From assembly GCA_009776995.1 (NCBI GenBank), contig WRMR01000169.1, positions 1 to 9,338 on the forward strand: a stretch of DNA of 9,338 bases. Direction: 5' to 3'. This document shows, piece by piece, positions 1 to 6,352 of this stretch. A model generated the notes under the pieces. That model made no database searches, was not told the DNA's origin, and saw nothing but the letters and a program-made list of their open reading frames with translations. Made by a program: the position numbers and the translations under genes. How positions within the stretch are numbered: position 1 is the first letter of the stretch; every line of letters begins with the position of its first letter. The DNA is from Planctomycetaceae bacterium (GTDB lineage Bacteria; Planctomycetota; Planctomycetia; Pirellulales; Thermoguttaceae).

Positions 1-858
1 ATCATCAATGCTTGCCCCCGGCTTAGGTGCATCCAAAATACTGGATATTTCTTGAATACTAGACATTTTTCGACTCAAAAAAGGGGTATTTGTTATCTGA
101 GACAACATAAAACCATGCCACAAATCAATAATACATCTAAGTGCAGCCATGAAATAGATTATTGATATCTCAGGATATACTGACGTTTTCTGATAAACAG
201 TAAAGACAGCTTCCAGAATGATGTCTTTGGCTGGGCACTCTTCCGTAATAAGTAGTCGTTTATTTAGCAAACCTTTTGTGAGATATTCCTGCAATACATA
301 CAAATTTATGCCTGCGAAGGCTACTTTAAGGATTGTATCATAGGCATAAGATGCAATCTTGTATGACACAGGTGGCCGCTTTACAAGCCTCAAAGTGCTG
401 TTAATATCTCGCATAATATCTTTAACCACAGAAGGATTTTTCATCATTTTGATAAAGAAAAGAAGGACAGGATGAGCAGCACCAAACGACTCGTTCTCAA
501 AATTCTGACCTGCGTGTGCCATGACACGCAATACTCCCTCGTCCTCCAGCTTGTCCAAACAAACTTCATTCGGCACACCAAAAAGAATCATTCGGTCATA
601 AAACAATGCCATTTCAAGCGCAGACCTGCGAAACCGTTTTTTACCAGTACTAGGCTTATCCAATATAGAAGACATGAGTTCTTTGGGCGATATTTCATGT
701 CTATAGTCCGCTTCAGCTACCGAACAACCTAACCACAACGCTGCCTTCTCTATTGTCGAATCCTCGTCAGCCACTGAAGCATCATTAGACTCCAACGATG
801 CAAGAACTATCGCCTTCGAGTATGAAGTGTCCATAATAATATTATTGCTCTTTATCAT
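1..858 (-). CDS. Unrecognised protein, 5' part of gene (runs off left edge)
   Basis: An uninterrupted minus-strand reading frame of 286 codons starts at ATG 858-856 and has no stop before the window edge, so the C-terminus is missing. A GGAG Shine-Dalgarno lies at 870-867, 8 nt before the start, and supports that start over a second ATG nine codons in. The protein begins MIKSNNIIMDTSYSKA. It is mixed polar and helical, with an acidic N-terminal part (about residues 24-70) and two moderately hydrophobic stretches at about residues 185-200 and 240-260, the second around SIIYFMAALRCIIDL. There is no signal peptide or clear catalytic motif, and I do not recognise the family. Codon use (ATA, AGG, TTA, TCT, TTG) is clearly more AT-rich than in ftsK or the kinase, which suggests horizontal acquisition. 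Existence as a gene is well supported; function is unknown. Confidence 0.8.
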   Translation of the reverse strand, partial: MIKSNNIIMDTSYSKAIVLASLESNDASVADEDSTIEKAALWLGCSVAEADYRHEISPKELMSSILDKPSTGKKRFRRSALEMALFYDRMILFGVPNEVCLDKLEDEGVLRVMAHAGQNFENESFGAAHPVLLFFIKMMKNPSVVKDIMRDINSTLRLVKRPPVSYKIASYAYDTILKVAFAGINLYVLQEYLTKGLLNKRLLITEECPAKDIILEAVFTVYQKTSVYPEISIIYFMAALRCIIDLWHGFMLSQITNTPFLSRKMSSIQEISSILDAPKPGASIDD

Positions 859-1036
859 CGTTCAAACTCCATGATTGGTATTACATCTATCGTACTCTCT
901 TGCGAATTTCCGCATGCGATTTCATGTAGCGGTCACTGTGTGATAACCCACCACAACCTTACTTTGATGTTAATAAGTCCAATAAACAAAGTCAAGTATT
1001 TGGCAAGGTGATTTTTCAGAAATCAGATCATTTTTC

Positions 1037-1122
1037 AACGCGAACCACTCGAAATTTCGCGAAAAACGCCAACGCATTGAAACTCTTTCATATATTTCGC
1101 GAAGGTTGGCATGGTTCGCGTT
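1037..1122. repeat. Imperfect inverted repeat built on TTCGCG motifs
   Basis: The left arm (1037-1064) and right arm (1095-1122) are inverted copies. AACGCGAACCA at 1037-1047 pairs fully with TGGTTCGCGTT at 1112-1122, and TTCGCGAAA at 1056-1064 pairs with TTTCGCGAA at 1095-1103. An unmatched 8-nt segment lies between the paired parts of each arm, and a 30-nt loop separates the arms. ATTTTTCAACGCGAA at 1030-1044 recurs exactly, inverted, at 6336-6350, so this is a dispersed repeat rather than a unique hairpin. Its role is unknown; it could be a REP- or MITE-like intergenic element. Confidence 0.6.
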
Positions 1123-1330
1123 AAAAAAAACGCCCGAATAATCCTTCTGCGCGTTAAAATCTGTCAGCAATTCGTCAAAAAAACGCGGAAATCGTACAAA
1201 AAGCCGTGCGCAAAGTAGAAAATGCAAAGCTAGGATTGTTGCATGTCAAAGTCAAAGTGATCCACGGCCAATCGAAAGTGGAACCTGTGATTTTTCAATG
1301 GAAATTTGCAAATTCTCAAGTACGAACGGG

Positions 1331-1335
1331 AAAGG
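1331..1335 (+). promoter_or_regulatory. Shine-Dalgarno deciding the start of the FN3 gene
   Basis: AAAGG at 1331-1335 lies 7 nt before ATG 1343 and 4 nt before ATG 1340. No purine-rich site precedes the longer in-frame start at 1298. This favours translation from 1340/1343 and removes 14-15 residues from the longest open frame. Confidence 0.5.
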
Positions 1336-1339
1336 TGAA

Positions 1340-2830
1340 ATGATGACAACCAGAAAAAAAAATGCGGCGAACAAGAACAAAACTTCGGCGGGTCAAAAGA
1401 AAACTCCGGCCCATCCTACTTTGCGCACGGCTTTTTGTACGAATAAAAAGGGGTCAGGGACGAGGGGTGAGGGAACAGGGAGCAGGGATCAGAGTGAGGA
1501 ATCGCGGATGACTTCGCTGGAATCGCAGACTGCTTTGCTCGAATCACAGAATGCTTCGCTGGAATCACAAATTGCCATGCTGGAAGAGCAGATTGCGAAA
1601 TTAGTGGCGAGTGGCCAGGGGCCAGTGGCTGGAGTTCAAAGTTCAAAGGGCAAAGGTCAAAGTGAGCGCAGAGAGCAGAGTTCAGAGAGCAGAGTGGAAA
1701 ACGAAAATCACTCTGCATTCCGCACTCTGCATTCTGCATTACCCAATGAAGAATCCGGAAATCAAAGTGCTGAGCACGGAGTGGAACATTCTGCACTGCG
1801 CAGTTGCGCTGGTGGCACTGGCACTCTGCATTCTGCGCTTCATTCTGCGCTTCCCAAAGCTGGTCCGCCGCTGACGACTCCGGTCATCGAAAACATGACG
1901 GCCATCGGTTCCAGTTTCATGCGCGTGTCGTGGAGTCCCGTGACCAACGCGAGCGGTTATCTGCTCAGATATTCGACCGATGAGACCTTCACGACCAACG
2001 TGGATGCGGTCACGACCGACGTGTCGGTCACGGAAGCCACGCTGAACGGACTCCAGGCGAACACAACCTATTATGTCAGTGTCAAGGCCATCGGCTCCGG
2101 CATCTATCTTGACTCCCCTTTCTCCACCGTGCAACCGGCCACAACGGGAAGTGCGACGGATGACGACATCGTGACGCATCTGCAAAGCTGGCTTGACGAA
2201 CAGCAAACTGCGTTTGAGAATGCTTCGACGCTCCTGCCGCAACTCGACACCACCGTGCTGACGACGGCGGAGCGTCGGCGGCTCAACGGTTCGGGCGTGC
2301 GTCGCTATGGGTTTATTGACAAGGTTTCCGATGTTGCGGAGCAGTATCCGCAGTTCTGGCCTGCGGCGGTGAGCGGTTCGGGCGGTACAGTGGATTTCCA
2401 GGACAAGTTGAAAGAGCGTTTGCGGGAAATTGAAGTGTTGCGAAATTTGCTGGTTTGGTCAAACTTTGTCTCGCGCGTCACGGGCGATTTGCTGTTGCTG
2501 GCCGGCGATGATGCGTTTCGCATGGCCAATACCTACTATGCGACCGTGCGCACCGCGGCGCGGAGTAATCTCCCGGAAGCCAGGCAGGTGTTCCAGATGA
2601 TTGACTTGTTCTGGCGACGCCCCCGCAGAACGGCCGAAGAGCCGACGATTCCCGAAGTGGAACGTGACATGCGCGCACTGCTTCGCGGAACGAAAGACGG
2701 CGAAATTGTCGTCCGCAACGAAAGCGACCGCGTTGTCAAAGGCGAAAGAGTCCTCATCGATAACACGATGAAAGCAATACCGCGCGGCGGCGTGAAGGTC
2801 ATTGAGACGGGGGAAGTGGCCAGTGGCTAG
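1340..2830 (+). CDS. Fibronectin type III domain protein with heptad and low-complexity N-terminus
   Basis: This gene encodes 496 residues from ATG 1340 (or 495 from the adjacent ATG 1343, which sits 7 nt after AAAGG at 1331-1335). An upstream in-frame ATG at 1298 has no SD. The N-terminus is basic and polar (MMTTRKKNAANKNKTSAGQKK), with no signal peptide or membrane segment. Residues about 57-88 form a short coiled coil of 7-residue repeats (SLESQTA, LLESQNA and similar). Residues about 88-172 are low complexity, encoded by 7-nt DNA repeats, and contain LHSAL repeats. One fibronectin type III domain follows (about 180-270; VSWSPVTNASGYLLRYS and TTYYVSVKAIG are typical). The rest is a helical domain (about 275-460) containing SGVRRYGFIDKVSDVAEQYP and a basic RRPRR. 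The TAG stop lies inside a second heptamer repeat. The domain call is firm; the role is unknown, perhaps protein or surface binding. A secreted role is not supported by the N-terminus. Confidence 0.82.
   Translation: MMTTRKKNAANKNKTSAGQKKTPAHPTLRTAFCTNKKGSGTRGEGTGSRDQSEESRMTSLESQTALLESQNASLESQIAMLEEQIAKLVASGQGPVAGVQSSKGKGQSERREQSSESRVENENHSAFRTLHSALPNEESGNQSAEHGVEHSALRSCAGGTGTLHSALHSALPKAGPPLTTPVIENMTAIGSSFMRVSWSPVTNASGYLLRYSTDETFTTNVDAVTTDVSVTEATLNGLQANTTYYVSVKAIGSGIYLDSPFSTVQPATTGSATDDDIVTHLQSWLDEQQTAFENASTLLPQLDTTVLTTAERRRLNGSGVRRYGFIDKVSDVAEQYPQFWPAAVSGSGGTVDFQDKLKERLREIEVLRNLLVWSNFVSRVTGDLLLLAGDDAFRMANTYYATVRTAARSNLPEARQVFQMIDLFWRRPRRTAEEPTIPEVERDMRALLRGTKDGEIVVRNESDRVVKGERVLIDNTMKAIPRGGVKVIETGEVASG
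1449..1497 (+). repeat. G-rich heptanucleotide tandem tract
   Basis: Seven consecutive 7-nt units run in phase: AGGGGTC, AGGGACG, AGGGGTG, AGGGAAC, AGGGAGC, AGGGATC, AGAGTGA. The AGGG core is nearly constant and the last three bases vary. The tract lies inside the FN3 gene and codes for a GSGTRGEGTGSRD-like stretch. Regularly spaced G runs on the coding strand could allow a G-quadruplex, which is inference only. Confidence 0.85.
1508..1603 (+). repeat. 21-nt tandem repeat encoding a coiled coil
   Basis: Four full 21-nt units (1508-1528, 1529-1549, 1550-1570, 1571-1591) and a 12-nt partial unit each encode one 7-residue heptad with leucine and a conserved LES/EQ core. Unlike the flanking tracts, these units show no clear 7-nt sub-period, and they stay in frame, which fits selection on the protein as a coiled-coil oligomerisation segment. 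Confidence 0.8.
1603..1740 (+). repeat. Composite heptamer repeat block, copy 1 (inside FN3 gene)
   Basis: Fourteen contiguous 7-nt units run from 1603 to 1700: four AGTGGC/AGGGGC-type units, then GGAGTTC, four AAAG-type units (AAAGTTC, AAAGGGC, AAAGGTC, AAAGTGA), then GCGCAGA, GAGCAGA, GTTCAGA, GAGCAGA, GTGGAAA. After a short gap, CTCTGCA, TTCCGCA, CTCTGCA, TTCTGCA follow (1711-1738). The 27-nt arm at 1668-1694 is complementary to 1711-1737 at 21 of 27 positions with a 16-nt loop, so the block can fold into a hairpin. The reading frame passes through without a stop. Confidence 0.85.
1789..1850 (+). repeat. Degenerate continuation of CTCTGC/TTCTGC heptamers
   Basis: TTCTGCA occurs at 1789-1795, CTCTGCA at 1823-1829, and TTCTGCG at 1830-1836 and 1842-1848. 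Phase is partly lost through small insertions. The segment encodes a second LHSALHSALP-like stretch just before the FN3 domain and looks like a decayed extension of the block at 1603-1740. Confidence 0.6.
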
Positions 2831-2930
2831 GAGTTAGGAGTGCAGAGCGAAGAGAGCAGAACGCAGAGCAAAAAACACTTTGAACTTTGCACTCTGCACT
2901 CTGCATTCTGCACTCTGCATTCTGCGCTCC
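2815..2930 (+). repeat. Composite heptamer repeat block, copy 2 (gene end and intergenic)
   Basis: Sixteen contiguous in-phase 7-nt units run from 2815 to 2926: AGTGGCC, AGTGGCT, AGGAGTT, AGGAGTG, CAGAGCG, AAGAGAG, CAGAACG, CAGAGCA, AAAAACA, CTTTGAA, CTTTGCA, CTCTGCA, CTCTGCA, TTCTGCA, CTCTGCA, TTCTGCG. The order of unit types matches copy 1 at 1603-1740. The FN3 stop codon TAG (2828-2830) is formed across two units. The arms at 2837-2868 and 2899-2930 are complementary at 26 of 32 positions with a 30-nt loop. The hairpin sits between convergent genes and might end or protect both transcripts, though no U-tract follows it. Confidence 0.88.
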
Positions 2931-2960
2931 AAGCAGGTTGTTTGTCAACGCCCGTCCGCA

Positions 2961-5900
2961 TCATCCTTCCCGGTCATCGTCGTACTCTTCTTCATAGTCA
3001 TCGTACTCCTCATCAAAGTCGTCCTCGTGATCAGGTTCGTCATCGTCCGTTTCGTCGTCATCCCAATCCTCTTCCGACTCCCAGTCGCCTCCTGCTTCGA
3101 CGTTCATCTCTTCGACATACCTGGCCTTCGGGTCAATGGGATCGTTGTATTCCTCCTCGCCTGCGTCGACCTCCTCATATACATACTCGTATTCGTACTC
3201 CCACTCGCCGTCGTCCGCATCGTAAGGAACGTCGCCATCCCCAACCGGCACCACGCCAAACACGTTGGGATCGTCTTCATACTCATATTGTCCGTCATAC
3301 TGTTCGCCGGCAACATCGTCGTCCGTGTGCGCATCCGGCTCGTATTCAATGACATATCCTTCCTCATCCGAATCGTCATCATCGTAATCCATCGCCCTCC
3401 TGTTGACAACACGTTGATCTGAACCTTTACGCCCCGGAGGTTTTGGTCGCTGTCGACTGTTCGGGCGAATTTCCACCAGCATCGAATCGTCAATGTCTTC
3501 AATCGGACCGACGCCGGGTTCGACTCTCCCTTTCGCACCCGGCTTCAAACGAATATTGGGCTGCGAACTTCGCCCCGATTTGTGACCGTCGTGTTGCCGG
3601 TTTTGCTGACCGTCAAACGGCAAACGTTCCGGCGAAGTGTTGTCGGTTATATCGTAAGGCTTCGGTCGTTGCTCCGGTTGCTCTTTGGGCTTGGGCGTCG
3701 GTTTGTCAACCGGCTTCGATATGTTCAGGGTGTTTTCCAGTTCGGCCAAACGATTACGCCATTCCTGCATCGAAATCAGAATATCACGGGGTTGCTGGCC
3801 CTGCCCCGGCCCGACGATACCGTCCTCCTCCATATAATCGAAAATCCGCGCCGAACGTTGATAGCCGACTTTCATCTTGCGCTGAAGCCACGAAATACTG
3901 GCTTTCCCCTTGCCATTCCTCATGCCTTCGCGAATGATGTACTCGACGGCCTGGTTGTACAGAACGTCACGCGGATCGGTCAGGCCGCCTTCCGGCAGTT
4001 CATCGCCTGTTTGCAGTTCGACCAGCTCAATCACGTAATCCGGCGAATCAATGGCGATGTCGGCAATGATCTTGTTGATTTCCGGGTCGCTGACGTAAGT
4101 GCCCTGCCCGCGCAAAACCTGGCTCGTTCCCGGCTTCAAGAACAACAAGTCGCCGTGACCGAGCAGCTTTTCGGCACCGATGCAGTCCAGGATGACAATG
4201 CTGTCCACACGAGTCGCCACGGTAAACGCAATGCGCGCCGGCAGGTTCGATTTGATCAGCCCCGTGATGATGTCAACCGTCGGTTTTTGTGTCGCCAGCA
4301 CAAGATGAATCCCGACGGCACGGCTTTTTGCTGCAAGCCGGATGATATGCGTCTCCACGTCCTTTGCCGCCATCAGCATCAGGTCGGCCATTTCGTCGGC
4401 CACAATGACCATGTACGGCATCGAACGCGGCGTTTCGTCCCACTCTTCGTCCGACTCCGGATTGACCCGGCGATACAGTTCCTCTTCCGACAAGGCATTA
4501 TACTCACTCAGTTGCCGCACACGTGCCCGGGAAAGAATCTGAAGCCGCTGCTCCATTTTGTCAACAGCCCAGGCGAGAATGGCCTCCGCTTTTTTCATGT
4601 CGGTGACCACCGGATGCATCAGGTGCGGAATCGACTCATATTGGCCAAGTTCGACCATTTTCGGATCAATCATGATCATCCGGCATTCGTCCGGTGTCCG
4701 TGTCATTAATATGGACACGATGATCGAGTTGAGGCAAACGCTTTTGCCCGTTCCCGTGCGACCGGCAATGAGAAGGTGCGGCATTTGCGCCAAATCAATC
4801 ACCATCGGTGCCCCGGCAACGTCTTGACCCAAAAAAATCGGGATCGCCATTTTCGATTTGAGTTTTTCCGGCGTTGCATCAATGACCTCGCGCAGCCGCA
4901 CCAGTTGCCGCGTTTCGTTCGGCACCTCAACCCCGACGGTATTCTTACCCGGAATGGGGGCGACAATCCGCACCGTCGGTACCCGCAACGCGATGGCAAG
5001 GTCATCCGTCAGATTCGTGAGTTTGTTCAACCGCAACCCGCGTTCGAGTTCGACTTCATATTGCGCAATCACCGGCCCGCATTGAATGTCAACCACTTTG
5101 ATATTGAGACCGAAATCGGCAAACGCGGCTTCGAGCTGTTTCGCCTGTCGCCGGGCAATTTGCGTCTGCTGGTCGTAATCGTGCTTCTCACTTTCGATCA
5201 GCAATCTGACCGACGGCAGATGATATTCTTCGCTTTCATCGTTGGTTGTTGGATCACCCGACGGATTGGCGTTTGATTTGTGTTGTTCTTCCGCCGGTTC
5301 ATCTTTCGGACGTTTGGTTTTCAGCCAACTTATCAAACCTTTCGACGGTTTTGCTGGCTGTAATGCAGTTTTTTCAATTTGCTCATCCTCTGCAAATTCC
5401 TCTTCGACATCCTCTTCTGTGTAATCGTCTTCGTACTCCTCCCCATTGCTATCAGCGTCATCTTCGTCGTAATACTCTTCCCCATCTTCCGATTCGTCAA
5501 TTGTATCCGGGGTTTCTCCGGGATACCACGGTTCGTCTTCATCTTCATCGCCAGGTTCGTCGATTTCCGCGTTGCGATTTCGGACAGGGTTCAAGGTTTG
5601 CACGGAACGACCCGGCTTAACACGCGGCAACCTGTCGCGTTGGGCCGTTGAATCGTCTTCCGCAGGCAAGTTGAACGGGCGCAACCCGAATAGCCACAAA
5701 AAAATACGAATTATCAGATAATCACAAGCCAACACCAGTCCCCCGATCAGCGTGCTGACAAAAATAATGGTCATCCCGGCGTGGGAAAAATAACTGTTCA
5801 AAGAATAAACGCAAGTCACCCCCAAGAATCCGCCGGGACCGATAGTCGGACCGTCATGCCATGGGCCGCTTTCATTGAGGCAAATAAGCCCGGAAGCCGC

Positions 5901-6194
5901 CGCAAAAATCAATACAAATCCGACCAGACGCAGAAATAATTGATTGACAGGTTTACCGTGCCATTGATGATAAATCAATGCAATGAACGGCACGAAAAGG
6001 AGATAGGCCGTTTTGCCCAAGCTGTTGAACAATATCGACGCGGTATAAGCCCCCCATTTTCCGCACCAGTTTTCATAACCCTCAGCGACAGGAAACACGA
6101 GCGAATCCGGTGGGTCGGCACTGGAGTAACTGCACAGGCTGACCGCCAGAAAAACCGCAATTCCGGTCAACACAAGTACTGGTACGCGATTCAA
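2961..6194 (-). CDS. ftsK: DNA translocase FtsK/SpoIIIE family
   Basis: FtsK is a membrane-anchored hexameric ATPase that pumps DNA at the septum and helps resolve chromosomes. About four hydrophobic segments lie in the first 180 residues (near 8-28, 55-82, 92-113, 143-176, numbered from GTG 6209). An acidic linker follows (about 215-280), then the alpha domain (about 330-460) and the RecA-like motor with Walker A GRTGTGKS (483-490) and Walker B VIVADE (D605, E606). A winged-helix gamma domain is at about 745-810 (GYQRSARIFDYMEEDGIVGP), the part that reads KOPS and contacts XerD in known FtsKs. About 270 further residues follow, ending in a very acidic D/E/Y-rich tail, which is unusual because FtsK normally ends at gamma. 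I place the start at TTG 6194-6192, 7 nt after GAGGAG; GTG 6209 would put that SD inside the coding region. The gene converges with the FN3 gene and lies 143-158 bp downstream of the kinase. Confidence 0.93.
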   Translation of the reverse strand: MNRVPVLVLTGIAVFLAVSLCSYSSADPPDSLVFPVAEGYENWCGKWGAYTASILFNSLGKTAYLLFVPFIALIYHQWHGKPVNQLFLRLVGFVLIFAAASGLICLNESGPWHDGPTIGPGGFLGVTCVYSLNSYFSHAGMTIIFVSTLIGGLVLACDYLIIRIFLWLFGLRPFNLPAEDDSTAQRDRLPRVKPGRSVQTLNPVRNRNAEIDEPGDEDEDEPWYPGETPDTIDESEDGEEYYDEDDADSNGEEYEDDYTEEDVEEEFAEDEQIEKTALQPAKPSKGLISWLKTKRPKDEPAEEQHKSNANPSGDPTTNDESEEYHLPSVRLLIESEKHDYDQQTQIARRQAKQLEAAFADFGLNIKVVDIQCGPVIAQYEVELERGLRLNKLTNLTDDLAIALRVPTVRIVAPIPGKNTVGVEVPNETRQLVRLREVIDATPEKLKSKMAIPIFLGQDVAGAPMVIDLAQMPHLLIAGRTGTGKSVCLNSIIVSILMTRTPDECRMIMIDPKMVELGQYESIPHLMHPVVTDMKKAEAILAWAVDKMEQRLQILSRARVRQLSEYNALSEEELYRRVNPESDEEWDETPRSMPYMVIVADEMADLMLMAAKDVETHIIRLAAKSRAVGIHLVLATQKPTVDIITGLIKSNLPARIAFTVATRVDSIVILDCIGAEKLLGHGDLLFLKPGTSQVLRGQGTYVSDPEINKIIADIAIDSPDYVIELVELQTGDELPEGGLTDPRDVLYNQAVEYIIREGMRNGKGKASISWLQRKMKVGYQRSARIFDYMEEDGIVGPGQGQQPRDILISMQEWRNRLAELENTLNISKPVDKPTPKPKEQPEQRPKPYDITDNTSPERLPFDGQQNRQHDGHKSGRSSQPNIRLKPGAKGRVEPGVGPIEDIDDSMLVEIRPNSRQRPKPPGRKGSDQRVVNRRAMDYDDDDSDEEGYVIEYEPDAHTDDDVAGEQYDGQYEYEDDPNVFGVVPVGDGDVPYDADDGEWEYEYEYVYEEVDAGEEEYNDPIDPKARYVEEMNVEAGGDWESEEDWDDDETDDDEPDHEDDFDEEYDDYEEEYDDDREG

Positions 6195-6201
6195 TTTCGC
6201 A

Positions 6202-6207
6202 CTCCTC
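6202..6207 (-). promoter_or_regulatory. Shine-Dalgarno pointing to a TTG start for ftsK
   Basis: On the minus strand GAGGAG (6207-6202) precedes TTG (6194-6192) by 7 nt, an ideal spacing. The longer frame starting at GTG 6209 has no purine-rich site before it, and its first codons overlap this SD. The resulting protein would begin MNRVPVLVLTGIAVFLAV, directly with the first membrane segment. Confidence 0.6.
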
Positions 6208-6252
6208 ACGCAAAATCAAATAATGGCACGAAAAAAACGACACTCAACCACG

Positions 6253-6279
6253 ATTTTACCGTATTTCGATCAATAACAA
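6253..6279 (-). promoter_or_regulatory. Possible ftsK promoter
   Basis: On the minus strand TTGTTA (6279-6274) and TAAAAT (6258-6253) are separated by 15 nt, in the gap between the kinase stop and the ftsK start. The spacing is short and the -35 is imperfect, so this is a weak call. If it is absent, ftsK may be read through from the kinase gene. Confidence 0.25.
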
Positions 6280-6335
6280 AACCCCGGTTGCCAGGACGAG
6301 TCCCTCTTGACAGACTCAATATCTTTCAGGGATGT

Positions 6336-6350
6336 TTCGCGTTGAAAAAT
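6336..6350. repeat. Second copy of the TTCGCG-type dispersed repeat
   Basis: TTCGCGTTGAAAAAT here is the exact reverse complement of 1030-1044. It lies immediately after the kinase stop codon (6353-6355 on the minus strand), so in both places the repeat occupies intergenic DNA. Confidence 0.55.
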
Positions 6351-6352
6351 AT

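Larger units (their letters stand above)
859..1339. other. Non-coding stretch with TTCGCG-rich repeats between divergent genes
   Basis: About 480 bp separate the divergent starts at 858 (minus) and 1340 (plus). The stretch holds the 28-bp-armed inverted repeat at 1037-1122, several further GCGCGTT or AACGCGG variants up to about 1185, and a perfect 12-bp palindrome AATTTGCAAATT at 1303-1314 just before the plus-strand gene. An 85-codon minus-strand frame at 970-1227 is open, but I judge it to be a by-product of the repeats. No convincing promoter was seen for either gene; TTCGCA with TAATAC 17 nt away before the minus-strand gene is too weak to call. Confidence 0.6.

Noticed and set aside
472..732. 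86-codon plus-strand open frame
   Set aside because: It lies antisense within the 286-codon minus-strand gene, which has an SD and a much longer frame.
970..1227. 85-codon minus-strand open frame
   Set aside because: It lies across the TTCGCG inverted repeats, has no SD, and its protein has no recognisable pattern beyond the translated repeats.
1603..2930. CRISPR-like array
   Set aside because: The repeats are 7 nt and contiguous, with no 25-40 nt repeats, unique spacers or cas genes.
2837..2930. Standard rho-independent terminator
   Set aside because: The stem is long and imperfect, with a 30-nt loop and no T-tract on either side.
2880..5651. Long open frames on the plus strand opposite ftsK (for example 2880-3422 and 3582-4709)
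   Set aside because: They are antisense to a well-supported ftsK, with composition explained by its codon bias and acidic repeats (GAT/GAA read as ATC/TTC).
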